Positions 48,801 to 60,300 are shown, counted from the stretch's first letter. The stretch: DNA of 64,000 nucleotides from Siderastrea radians (GCA_964017195.1 OZ024887.1:60031311-60095310); one strand, 5' to 3'. Notes: generated from the sequence alone by a model not told the origin. Made by a program: numbers and translations.

Positions 48801-50652
48801 TAATGTACGAAAGGGTTACAAAATCAGCTGCAAAGTGAAAGAAATGGTGGCTTAAGCAAAAAGGGTGTCAAAGGGTGCCACATTTTGCTAGAAATAACTA
48901 CGCACTGAATCATAAGGACTGAATACCCGGGAAAAACGTGGCGATTATAGGAAATTCTATTGTTTTGGCTTATCCTTGCGGTATAAGAATGGGATGCAAT
49001 TTTGCTCAAGGATTTGAAAGGGTACTACTTTGGCAAAATTAGTATATTAAAGGGTAAGGGGTTTGAACCTCCGGGCGGAGTCTCTCCGTATAAAACTTTA
49101 ATGAGTAGCCACCCCCCTCCCCCCCGGGAGGTTCCCGAAACATCACGAGGGTCAAAAGCAGAAAAACGTCGAGCCCATGTTAAGCTTCTACCGTAGTGTC
49201 TTATCGTATGTAGTAGCTGATCGTAGTAGATACTCTTGTACGATCTCTACACATTAAAATCTGACTTGATGAAGTCAAGTGACTCGTGAATATTTTCGCT
49301 GATCACAATCTTCGATTTTGTCTCATGCTTTAGTGGCTGTCAAACTGCGACGTTTCGTGTGACTAGGGGCGCACCCTTGCCATTTTCCTTTGAAATGCTG
49401 ACTCCGATGGCTCAGTATGGCAGCAAACCCTTCGTCCAGCACCCCGCGGACATACCTGACTTTTACAAGCAGGCTATTGAAAATGGTGGATTGTCATGGG
49501 AGCGGATCGTAACCTTTGAAGACGGAGCAGTCATGACGGTTTGCAACAAGTCAACGTGAGTTCAATAACCCTTGTTGTGTACTTTGCGCGTGAATATCCT
49601 ACCTCAAATCAGAGAAAATCCGAACATTTTCACTAGGAAAAAAATCGTTTTGAAAAATATTTTAAAAAAGAAGTGTTTTGGCGAAGAAGGTTTCACGTAC
49701 AGCCTTAAAACTTAGAACGATCCTGTACAGCATAATAAACAGCAGCAAAGGATAGTGTCGCTCAGCGTTTGTTTTAATGGTCATTTCTATCCTCTTTAGT
49801 TTACAGGCAAACCACCCATCCACTCCACCTAAGCTAAAGTGAAAATAATTATTGATCAACTGAAATCATAATGTAATTTTATTTTTACAGAATGAAAGAC
49901 AACTGTTTCTACTTCGAAGTCCAGCTTTTGGGCGTCAACTTTCCTCCAGATGGACCTGTTATGCAGAGAAAGGGAGCGGGCTGGATGCCAGTAACTGAGA
50001 GATTGTGCATGAAAGGAGATTTTCTGATGGGCGAAAGTAACATGACTCTGAAACTTCAAGGAGGTGGTCTTTACACATGTCACTACAAAACAATTCACAA
50101 GTAAGTGACTTTGAGAAGGACTGCAGTTTCTTGAGGTGTATTCCCCCCCCAACCTGTTTAGATAATTCACCCCCCTCATTTGCTTAAAACAAGTCGACTG
50201 ACATCCACCAGGAACAAATTCGTGCGAGTCCGTGCGGTAGAATCTCAAACGCTGAGCACTTTAAAATTAAAACACCCTAGAAAAATTATAGATCATCCCT
50301 CTTATTTTTACAGGTCATCATTGTAATTTTTGAAAGGTGAAAATTACCAGGTGCTTTTTTGTCTGAAATGTTTAACGAATGAAAGGTCGGGGGTTATTTC
50401 TTCTTCCAGGAGTAGGGGGGTTACTTTCGAAATTTTACTTTCTTCCCGAAAGAGACTATGTGCAGCTTACAGTGTCTAATTCCAGCTGTTCTGTTCCTTC
50501 GCAGAGCAATGAATCCTGCAGCGCTATCGGTCATCAAATGCCCTGGATTTCATTATGCTGACCATCGCCTTGAGATTACAAAACATGACGCGGATTACAG
50601 TAATGTCGAGCATGAGGAGTTCTCAAAAGCTCGTCATTCCCCCATGGTCTGA
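45891..50652 (+). CDS. GFP-like protein C (QYG chromophore), intact
   Basis: Complete gene, 227 aa. Exons are 45891-45893 (ATG), 46160-46260, 49334-49555, 49891-50100 and 50505-50652. All introns are GT/AG, and lengths and phases equal those of gene B. Chromophore Gln62-Tyr63-Gly64, Arg92 in WER and Glu217 in VEHEE are present. Unlike A and B, residue 61, just before the chromophore, is Ala, not Phe; other differences are Arg46, Phe for Tyr in exon 4 (CFYFEV) and ESNM for ESDM. Intron 2 is long (3.07 kb) and contains a fold-back repeat. A Penelope-like element landed about 210 bp beyond the stop, after the poly(A) signal. C is a recent inverted duplicate of B and a direct duplicate of A; protein changes near the chromophore could alter colour. 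Confidence 0.93.
46612..48086. repeat. Fold-back repeat in intron 2 of gene C
   Basis: Same family as 468-2233. The right arm has an internal deletion near 47815-47830 that skips about 160 bp found in copy A, so the arms are unequal. Confidence 0.75.
48706..49140. repeat. Interspersed repeat in intron 2 of gene C
   Basis: The fullest copy of the repeat seen at 2837-3172. Ends are C/G-rich and roughly mirrored. No coding sequence. Confidence 0.55.
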
Positions 50653-50762
50653 TCTGCCTCGAGAATGTCCAGAGGCGCGTGACGATCAGAGACGGAGAAG
50701 CCGACAGCAGCCTCTCATTTTGATGGAGCTTATTAGTGTAATGTTTTTAAAGCTAGACATTG

Positions 50763-50772
50763 AATAAATAAA
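50763..50772 (+). terminator. Poly(A) signal of gene C
   Basis: Overlapping AATAAA hexamers about 111 bp past the stop, upstream of the Penelope insertion, so 3'-end formation should be intact. Confidence 0.65.
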
Positions 50773-50918
50773 ACTCCGTCGGAACATTTAATCACTGCCT
50801 TGCTAGTTAAGTTTTTTTTTCCCGAGGGTTGGGATACCTATAAACTCAACACAATTTATTTTTTGATGTATATACAAGGCTAAAAAAGATAAAAGGGGGG
50901 ATATAAACAATTAAAAGG

Positions 50919-50956
50919 AACCAAACGTTTTCGACAAGTATGTCATCATCAGGGTT
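50919..50956 (-). ncRNA. Hammerhead-ribozyme-like motif, left terminal repeat
   Basis: Minus-strand mirror of the motif at 57187-57224, identical over the core: AACC, CTGATGA, a 4-bp stem with a 4-nt loop, GAAA, the palindromic AACGTT, T, GGTT. Hammerhead motifs are known in Penelope-like terminal repeats. One extra U after CTGATGA is off the textbook core. Confidence 0.55.
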
Positions 50957-51347
50957 AAAAGGCCGTTCATGATTTGCATGGTTTTTATACTCAGGTTATT
51001 CCCGAAGGGAACAACTGCGCAACATAGCAATTAACTTGTTTGTTCAAAGTTGGGCTCCTTTGTTGGATAATTAAGCCCTCGATGATCTTTCTCTTAAAGT
51101 AAGATCTTGTTGAACAAAGGACTCTCCACTGGAATGAGTGACTTGGGTTTTCCAAAAGGTGACGTGCTGGTTCCGAGGTGTGGCAGATATTTGAATGTTC
51201 AGTTATTCGCACTTCAAAATTTCGCATTGTTTCACCTACATAGTTTTATCCGCATGAACGTTCTCCTTCGTAAATAACGTGGGACTTATGAAGGTTTTTG
51301 TCCTTGAGGCTGAATAGACTTTTGATTTGTCTAGTTTGCCACAGAAT

Positions 51348-51644
51348 GGCTCGATTTATACTGGAGACGGATCATCCGTCTGGGACGAACTTGGGCAAAG
51401 AACGGTAGTTCGTCTTATAATTCGTCTGTGTATAAATACCCTAACGGACTTTCAGACGGATCATCCGTCCAGACGAATTATCCACGGTAGTTCGTCTGTC
51501 AAGACGAACTACCGTGACAATTCGTCTGGACGGATGATCCGTCTGAAAGTCCGTATTTATACACAGACGAATTATAAGACGAACTACCGTTCTTTGCCCA
51601 AGCTCGTCCCAGACGGATGATCCGTCTCTAGTATAAATCGAGCC
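51348..51644. mobile_element. 297-bp near-perfect palindromic MITE
   Basis: Starts GGCTCGATTTATAC and ends with its reverse complement; almost the whole length pairs around a centre near 51500. Flanked by AAT on both sides (51345-51347, 51645-51647); the undisturbed sequence is visible in the plus-strand copy near 53755-53770. The interior repeats an 'agacggatcatccgtct'-type dyad. No coding sequence. Confidence 0.88.
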
Positions 51645-52790
51645 AATGATGAAAATATACTTGAAATTAGTGAAGGAGTTCAGTTTTGAAATAAACTTTT
51701 TGCTTGCGATTTCATTCTTCTTGCAGTAGGGGAGTTTGATGCAAATCTTTTTCCGTTCTTCGAAGAGAAAATGCGGAATTAAGGGTTCATCTTCAGATGA
51801 ATTGTTCGATGTGAAATTGTCGATGGTGTAGGATACAAATTTCTTGGGGTAACCAGCATTTGAGAAAGTGGTCTTTATTTCTTTTATGTCGCGATCAAGA
51901 TTTGTGGAGATGTTTTTGGCTCTGTGTAGGGCTCCTGTAATGCAATTTCTCTTCCATTTGGTTGGTACTTCTGATGACCAGTTTGTGGGTAATTTCCCCG
52001 GTTTTTTGTAGACTTTACAGTCAAAACTGTCGTTGCTGTAGCTGAACGCAGTGTCCAGAAAGTGATCAGGGTTTTCTTCAACAGTGAACTTGATGTTAGG
52101 ATGATAGTTGTTTAAGCGGTCGAGGAGTTGGTCTGGTTCGTCTTTTCGTTTTTTCCAGAAACAGTCATCCACGTAGCGATCGTAAAAAGTGGGATTAAAG
52201 GGGCGGACTACATCTGCTTCAAGTTTCGACATAAAGATGTTGGCGAGGACCGGGGATAGTGGGTTGCCCATGCCACAACCATCTGTCTGTCTGTAAAGCT
52301 TGCCATTGAAACTAAAAACAGTGTTCCTGGTGACACTGTTGAGGAGGCGGCGGAAAATGAGTTTCGAACTTAGCTAAGGTAGCATGTTTCTCTCTTAGAT
52401 TGCATCAATTATGTGATCAAAAGTTTCATCAATCAAGGGGTACTTCGGTGAAAAGTGACGAAACATCATATGAAAGTAGAATTTCATCTTTATCCAGAGT
52501 GCGATTCTGTAATCGGGCAGTTCTCTGTGAGAGGCCAGGTACGAAGCAAGAAACTTAGCTGTGTCGTAGTAGAAGGTTCCACAGGTACTGACAATCGGCC
52601 GAAGTTTTAGGTTTTCATTTGTGATTTCGTTGTGGTTGTCGAACTTGTGCGTTTTGGCAGTCCCGTAGAGGAACGCTGGCTGATTCGAAGTGGGTTTGAT
52701 CTTATCCAGGGGTAGTGATGACTTGAAATTACGGACTAAAAAGCTTTGGAAAGACTTGAGGCCTAAAACTCCGGCCGATTATCAGTACCT

Positions 52791-54080
52791 GTGGAACCTT
52801 CTCCTACGACACAGCTAATTAAGTTTCTTGCTTCGTACCTTATGCCTCTCACAGAGAACGAATACAATATCAAGAACACTACTGATTTTGCTGCCCGATT
52901 ACAGAATCGCACTCTGGGTAAGGATGAAATTCTAGTTTCATATGATGTTTCGTCACTTTTCACCGAAGTACCCCTTGATGAAATTTTTGATCACATAATT
53001 GATGCAATCTAAGAGAGAAACATGCTACCTCAGCTAAGTTCGAAACTCATTTTCCGCCGCCTCCTCAACAGTGTCACCAGGAACACTGTTTTTAGTTTCA
53101 ATGGCAAGCTTTACAGACAGACAGATGGTTGTGGCATGGGCAACCCACTATCCCCGGTCCTCGCCAACATCTTTATGTCGAGACTTGAAGCAGATGTAGT
53201 CCGCCCCTTTAATCCCACTTTTTACGATCGCTACGTGGATGACTGCTTTTCGAAAAAACGAAAAGACGAACCAGACCAAATCCTCGACCGCTTAAACAAC
53301 TATCATCCTAACATCAAGTTCACTGTTGAAGAAAACCCTGATCACTTTCTGGACACTGCGTTCAGCTACAGCAGTGACAGTTTTGACTGTAAAGTCTACA
53401 AAAAACCGGGGAAATTACCCACACACTGGTTATCAGAAGTACCAACCAAATGGAAGAGAAATTGCATTACAGGAGCCCTACACAGAGCCAAAAACATCTC
53501 CACAAATCTTGATCGCGACATAAAAGAAATAAAGACCACTTTCTCAAATGCTGGTTACCCCAAGAAATTTGTATCCTGCACCATCGACAATTTCACATCG
53601 AACAATTCATCTGAAGATGAACCCTTAATTCCGCATTTTCTCTTCGAAGAACGGAAAAAGATTTGCATCAAACTCCCCTACTGCAAGAAGAATGAAATCG
53701 CAAGCAAAAAGTTTATTTCAAAACTGAGCTCCTTCACTAATTTCAAGTATATTTTCATCATTCTGTGGCAAACTAGACAAATCAAAAGTCTATTCAGCCT
53801 CAAGGACAAAAACCTTCGCAAGTCCCACGTTATTTACGAAGGAGAATGTTCATGCGGAGAAAACTATGTAGGTGAAACAATGCGAAATTTTGAAGTGCGA
53901 ATAACTGAACATTCAAATATCTGCCACACCTCGGAACCAGCACGTCACCTTTTGGAAAACCCAAGTCACTCATTCCAGTGGAGAGTCCTTTGTTCAACAA
54001 GATCTTACTTTAAGAGAAAGATCATCGAGGGCTTAATTATCCAACAAAGGAGCCCAACTTTGAACAAACGACAGGGCTGA
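52791..54080 (+). pseudogene. Penelope-like reverse transcriptase with GIY-YIG domain
   Basis: Reverse transcriptase of a Penelope-like retroelement, normally used for target-primed retrotransposition. The frame is open from 52791 except for one TAA (53010-53012), then open to 54080 (352 codons from 53022). Motifs in order: YDVSSLF (RT motif A region), GMGNPLSPVLANIFM (motif B), catalytic YVDD (53232-53243), then a C-terminal GIY-YIG-type endonuclease (VIYEGECSCGENYVGET, near 53830-53880). The N-terminus is cut by the head-to-head junction, and the last codons are replaced by a nested transposon at 54070. The TAA is also in the minus-strand copy, so the defect predates the pair, unless it is read through. 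Confidence 0.88.
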
Positions 54081-57000
54081 AAAACGACTGCGCATGCTCG
54101 AGAGCAGCATTTCAAAATCGTTCGATCGGCCGTTTGTTTGGCGCCATGCGAGCTTGATTTCTCGGTCGATTTTGGCGTCGTGTCACTCGAGAAGATGGAA
54201 CTTGGGATGCGATTTAAAGGTATTTTCTGTGGTGGAGATTTTTTCAGACAAACTGGGAACTTGTCTATCTACTGTTTGGCTGTTTTAAAAGTCGTGGAAA
54301 CCCAGCGAACTCTTGAGATCATCGGCTGCAGCACTACGGTGAGTGAGGAGTCCTCATGTCATAGCTATACCTTACCAAACATTTGTGCAACACTCATAGA
54401 GTTAGGTTTGTTTTAAACAATAATTTCCAATAAGTTTAAGTAAACAATCTATTTCCAAAAACAAAACCTTGCGATCATACTTGCGAAACAGATATTTGGC
54501 TCCCAAACAAGAAATGAAACCCACAAGTGAACAAAGGCTTCTGTCGGAGCGTTCGTAAACGTTTCTCTCAACAGAATTATTTCCTAGGTTATTAAAGCGA
54601 ATTATTTGTCTTTCTTGTCTACAAATTGCTTGCCCCTCGTGTAAGACCATAGACTGGGATAGTGTGTACGGGGTAGCGACAGTTTTCAGTAACAAATTCA
54701 TGCAGCTGTCAGTGTTGGCCAGATGAGCTGAGATTGTCGTTTTCTCTTCTAAAACTGTTGTCAAACATGTAGTGTCACATACCCGTAACACTTATATATG
54801 GAAGTAAAATGGCAGCTGACTGCCAGATAAGATTGTTTATATCAATTGCAACAGAATCAGTAATTTTACCATTTCTTGATTATGATCTTTGATCATATAA
54901 ATTGGAACATAATTGTCGGTAATTCCTTTGCCTCATTATTTTATTTCTGATCATGACTGGGCTTGTGCACAGAAATGTTTATCTTGTGTAGTTTTTTCTG
55001 CTACTACATTGCCCTATAGCTTTACAAACTCGTGAAAGCTTATGATAAATGTTTATTTTTCAGTGACCCAGATAAATTTCCAAGGAAAATGCTTTAGTGC
55101 TAGGGAGTGGTTCTGGCAAACATGACAATCATGATATGATACAGGATCTTGGCTTTTTTCATTTGTGAGAAATGACCAGCAGACCCTGCAGAAGAGGAAG
55201 TATATAAGAAGAACTTAGAACTAAGTCAACAGAGGCCATCAAGAGTGAAATGGGGACAGTGGAAGGTGTCGTCGCAGTGATTCTCCCACAGCCCCACCAG
55301 CTGCACTGCCCATCACACCTACAGCTAAAACTCAAGATGATCCATACACAGCAAACATTTTCCTCACTGTGACTGATTTCTGGACATCTCCATGTTGTAT
55401 AGGTGATTGATGTAAGGGTAGGGCTTCCTTGAAATCCCAGAGGTAGTGTTATACCACTGGTTCTGAGTACATCACCCTGTTTTTTCCATGTGCTGGTTTT
55501 AGGGGCTCACGTGACTGGTGGTGTATGTAGAGTTTCTTTTAAATAAAAATCTGTACATTTCCCACTTGTGAATAGTTTTTATTTGAATCTAGGGTTTGAC
55601 AGGCCCATACATCCTGAGATCAGCTTTGCAATAATCCAGTTTATTTTTTTTTTCAAACAAATATTGTGCACTTGAAGGGTCAAGTCAGGGACTTTATTGC
55701 CATAATTATGTCAGTTTTCAGAATATTTCATTCATTTTTTTTGAGATGATCTGCAATACATTATAAACTGCAACTTTTCTTTTAACAGTTTTCAGTGTCC
55801 TGTAAAGGAAGACATTTGCTGGTAATTTTTGCCATAAGAGTGTGTGTTGCGTGGCATTTTAATCACCATTTAAAATTAGTTAATAAAAGCAATTGAAAAT
55901 GAACCAACATATTCTTGATGTTCATTTATTTAGCTGTAAAGTGACTCATTGGATGGCAAAATCAATTGCATGAAAAGCAAAGGACCTGTCCTCAAGTAAT
56001 GAAAACATCCCAAAAATAACTAAGGAAGTCACCAAAGGGTGAACTATTGTCCTGAGTGTGATGCTGTATCCTAAAATCTGACCTATGGACAACACCCTCA
56101 AGGATATGGCACAACTAGCTGCATAGAGTCCACTTTCCTTTTGTAATGCAGTCCTTGTAATGTAGTCTGTCAAGAAGTTTAGAAAATTTTTTTCCAGTGT
56201 TCCATCACCCATGAACTTTAACTGAATTAAAAACCCATCTTCCAGTTAAATTAAATCAAAATATGTTACCTGAAATAGTGCTCAATTATGTGAAACAGAG
56301 GTAAATGACTCTCCTGGTAGCTCTTTTCTTTTGCTGGAAAAGTTTTGACTGCCCGTAATACAAGCAAGGAGGTCCTTCAAGAGTCCAGGGCTGTTTTTAT
56401 CAGTAAACTGCTTCATTGCTTTTCGATATATTCTTTTCTGGAGCGGTTGTCTGGTGTCTGTACAGGGCTTTTTGAAATGCTGTCAACTTCCAGTGAAATG
56501 ATGATTCTCTTTTCTTTTTCTGTAGCTGTTCAAAATCTTAAAAAGGGGGACTGGAAATTACAGGAATGTCTGAAATTGTTTTGATTGTCTTTTAGTAAAG
56601 GACTCAACCGGCGACTGTCCTGACGCTCGATCGATCGGCGATGTTTTAGACAAGCTAAGTCTCCGAAGGCGCAGTGCGGCTGGGGGCCTAATACACCCAC
56701 AACAGGACTCTTAAGCATTTCTGGTTTTCCCAGCAAACCAATAGGTTGCAAAAAACAGATGAGAAAGTGGTCGGAAAAAGCCAAAACAATACCGTAAACA
56801 GTACCCTATGATCCAGCCGGCTCGCAACTTTCCGACTATGTCACGTGAAAGGTCGTTTTTCCGTGCGAGAACAATTTTTGTATAATATGTACACCCTCTA
56901 AATTTTTGGGAAAATATTGTACCTCTTAAAAAATTTAAACGAAATTATTATCTTTTTAACGGCGTCCTTATTTTTTCATTTTAAACTCGGGCTGTTTTTT

Positions 57001-57096
57001 TCCCGCGAAGAGGCCTCCATTTTGAATGAGCCCGCGCCTGAGCCCACAATCGTTACCGCAGGACATTGACTTGCGCAGTCGTTTTTCAGCCCTGTC
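54070..57096. mobile_element. 3.03-kb nested DNA transposon, 9-bp target duplication
   Basis: The ends GACAGGGCTGAAAAACGACT... and its reverse complement form terminal inverted repeats of about 25 bp. TGAACAAAC flanks both sides (54061-54069, 57097-57105). The intact target is readable in the minus-strand Penelope copy. A 9-bp duplication fits Mutator-like elements, but TIR sequence and length do not settle the superfamily. Inside, frames of up to about 130 codons (such as 54791-54402) match no transposase I recognise, so it is probably non-autonomous or carries unfamiliar cargo. The right end near 56980-57060 is GC-richer, like a promoter. Confidence 0.85.
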
Positions 57097-57186
57097 TGAA
57101 CAAACAAGTTAATTGCTATGTTGCGCAGTTGTTCCCTTCGGGAATAACCTGAGTATAAAAACCACGCAAATCATGAACGGCCTTTT

Positions 57187-57224
57187 AACCCTGATGATGA
57201 CATACTTGTCGAAAACGTTTGGTT
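57187..57224 (+). ncRNA. Hammerhead-ribozyme-like motif, right terminal repeat
   Basis: AACC (57187-57190, stem I), CTGATGA (57191-57197), stem II GACA/TGTC (57199-57202, 57207-57210) with loop TACT, GAAA (57211-57214), stem III as palindrome AACGTT (57214-57219), predicted cleavage after T 57220, then GGTT (57221-57224) pairing with AACC. Its position in the terminal repeat and the short palindromic stem III fit the minimal, dimer-acting hammerheads described for Penelope-like elements. The unpaired T at 57198 may reduce activity. Confidence 0.6.
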
Positions 57225-57317
57225 CCTTTTAATTGTTTATATCCCCCCTTTTATCTTTTTTAGCCTTGTATATACATCATTTTACGTTTTAGGGAATATT
57301 ATGTCAATTTATTTTTT

Positions 57318-60300
57318 CTTATTGAGCTTGCTTGATGTAAAAAAATATATAAAATAAAAGGCTAAAACTCGTGGCTGAAAGTGCGAATGGCACACATGGC
57401 AGACAGCAAAGCCGTAATCGAAATGCGGCCGGAAAGCGGGAAAAACTCGGGTAAAAACAAGGACTTTCTTGCAGTCGAATTGTGATATTATAGAACATAT
57501 CACAATTCCCGGCCCTTTAACATACATTCGTGCTTCATAAATAGTCTGTTCTAAGTTTGGTGAAAATTGTTCTTTTTTCGTTCCTTCCCCCAACAAAAAA
57601 ATAGATGTTTGTGCTCCTAACTCGCACATTCCAATTTCTAAGCAAAGGCAAATGCTGGATAAGACGTAAAAAGAGGATATATCAGTGTTTCCCGACCTTT
57701 CACGTTCCGTGAAACATAGCATATACAGTCAGTCTAACTGTCTTGTCAGAAAATTGCGTAAACTGGAATGGCTTTCTTGTTGAATAATTTCCATAAAGTA
57801 AAGCTTTTCTTTGTTTTCTGTTTGCCAATTTGCAATAATCTTGTCCTTTTTAATTAGTTAAGTTTCGTGTTAAACAGTTACCGACCCTTGTCCCATTATT
57901 CCAGCTATATTAATTAATTGTCTTTATGAGTGATCTTTTCAGAGCGGCGTTCATAACTTTTTCGGATAAAACTAAAACAGACTAAAAGTCCTCAAAATTG
58001 ACACGTCCAAAAACATCAAGCATCCGATCGCGAAGGAATTAATTATAATAAGTGCAATTTTTTTCCAAAACGTTCATAATCAAGGGTGGATTCATTTGCA
58101 CCATACTCGTAAAGCTGTCTTTTTAGCGCGTGGGAATTTTCTTTTGTTTTTGGGCCAAAAAACAATAGAAAATTTGCACGTGCCAAAGCGACAGCTACAC
58201 GCGTATGGTGCAAATGAATCCACCCCAAGTTTTGCTTTAATAGAGTGAATTCGTATAACACGTTTCGTATATGCTAATGAGGCGCATAACATTCTAATGA
58301 CCGGTTTGCATGGATACGCACGAGCGATTCACGATTGAAATGCGTTTCCTGTGGGTACCTGTGTTCAGCATACGCCAAAGAAAAGAAGCATTTTTTTTTA
58401 AAGAAGATTAATTCATTAAAAAGATACGGAGTATATATAACTGTAGAAAAAAAATTACTTGGCACACTAGCCAAGTTGTCATTTCAAAAAGGATGCTACA
58501 AACTCCACAAGGCAGCTCGCTTTACATGTACCTGTATCACACGACTTTCGACATTTTGAACATGCAATAGTGAACTAAATTTCAGTTCAACGCTTCTCTC
58601 GCGAAACCCATATGCAGCCCCACGTTAAATTAAAAGGCTGACTTTCTGACGCCTGTGGCAGAGAAACACTTATGGCGGTACTTTCTCACGCTGGTATGTA
58701 AACAGTACAAGAAAAGAATAGCTCATTTTAAGGCTTGTTAGTTTGAAATGTTCACAATTAGGAATTTGAGTCAATGGTTTTATTTGTGGATGCTCAGTTT
58801 CTTTATTGTTCTTCTCATTAGCATTTAGTGATTTTCATTAGCATATAAGAAACGGGTTATACGAATTCACTCTAATATTTGACTTTGAATGTGACATCAA
58901 TAACACAAGTAAACGGAACAGATCAGCATTTTCCACGGCATCAAAATTTGTCAGCAAAAAGATGTCACTAATGACATTACAGTGCGGCAACTGTAAGCAG
59001 ACCCACGTAAATAATCAAAACCGATCACATGTCGCAGGGAAAAATGCAGGTCAGCTTAATTCCAACTCAAACTGTTGAATTGCAGTTGCGCCAACAACTT
59101 AAGTTGGAATTTGCTGTTTCCGTTCTGTAAGGTGGTTTCACTATCTTTGCGTAATTAGCCACGGGTTAGACACACTGTAAGACTGGAATTGCAGAGGCGA
59201 ATCCAGGGGGAGGGTTGAGGGGGTGCATTTCTCCCCCCTTTGGAAAGTTTTTGAACTTCCCTTGCAGTGACCACAACTAAAAAAAACAGATCGACATTTT
59301 CCACGGCATCATTAGTTTGTCATCAAGAGGAGTCACTTATAACATTACAGTGAGGCAACTGTATTGTAAAGCAAAGCTACCTAAGCAATTAAAACCAATC
59401 ACATGTCGGAGCGAGGAATGCAGCATTTCAGGTTAATTCCAAGTCAAGTTGTTGTATTGCAGTTGTGCAAACAACTTAAGTTGGAATTTGTTGTTTCCGT
59501 TCTGTGAGGTGATTTCACCATCTTTGAGTAATTAGCCACGGGTTAAACACACTGTAAGACTGGAATTGCAGAAGTGGATCCAGGGGGAGGGTTGAGGGGG
59601 GTGCATTTCTCCCCTCTTTGGAAAGTTTTTGACCTTGTCTGACTCCTCGTGTCTATCGCTTTTTTATCACGAAAATAATAGCATATTGTTGTTTTGCACG
59701 AAACTACCGATTAACTAATCAGTCCCCCCCCAGCCTTTGAAAAAATCCTGGATTCGCCCCTGAATTAAAATGATCGCTGAAAAGCTATATTAAACCCTTT
59801 ATGCCCTTAAATAAATTGCATATTCTTCATACTGTACTCCATACATCTCTTATGGAACTAGTAAGGAGAATTTGTCTCAATATCAAAACATCTTATCCTT
59901 GCACTTTCTTAATTCTCATTATTTGAATGTTTGAACGTGTAGTGATAATGTAAAGAGAAATTTCATTTTCGTCACTGTTAGGACTTAGAGCGTTAAGGAA
60001 TGATTTACTCAGGTGCAACGGTATATGCCATACAAACGTAATCTTCTTGAACCGAAGTCGTGTTCAAATAAGTCATTTTTTTAACCGACGAATTCAGACT
60101 ATGTAGGAAGGGAAAGCGGAAAAGTGGTAGGGCAGGCCGATTCTCAGAGTGGGCCTGGTACGAGTGTCGGCGTCGGTAAAAGTACATTGTGTAAACCTCA
60201 TAAGGTGTCCAAGGGGGCTCAGGCTAAAGGGATCTTATGCTAATCGCGGGAAAGAATGTGTCCGAGTCGGGAACACGTGGATATCCCATTTCGTTCCCGG

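Larger units (their letters stand above)
50865..52763 (-). pseudogene. Penelope-like RT / GIY-YIG, minus-strand copy, broken
   Basis: Reading leftward from 52763: a PAFLYGTAKTHKF...LKLRPIVST segment typical of Penelope RT, SYDVSSLF-like sequence, a TAA shared with the plus copy, then GMGNPLSPVLANIFMS and the RT catalytic YVDD (52175-52164). The open stretch 52271-51648 covers the RT core and thumb. A 297-bp palindrome then breaks it, and the GIY-YIG part follows (51290-50991, with ITEHSN and RSYFKRKIIEGLI). It extends further 5' than its partner but has additional stops, so it is inactive. Confidence 0.85.
50865..57304. mobile_element. Composite Penelope-like element insertion
   Basis: The 6440-bp insertion is flanked by a 13-bp direct repeat CAATTTATTTTTT (50852-50864 and 57305-57317). 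Copy A (near 4890-4910) reads through this site without it. Its outer ends (about 50865-51057 and 57090-57281) are inverted repeats. Two element copies lie head to head, meeting near 52762: a minus-strand copy (50865-52763) and a plus-strand copy (52762-57304). Each has reverse transcriptase and GIY-YIG-type sequence. Two other transposons are nested inside (51348-51644 and 54070-57096). Confidence 0.9.

Noticed and set aside
51327..51620. 97-codon plus-strand frame
   Set aside because: It runs through the 297-bp palindromic MITE; the repeated residues reflect the dyads.
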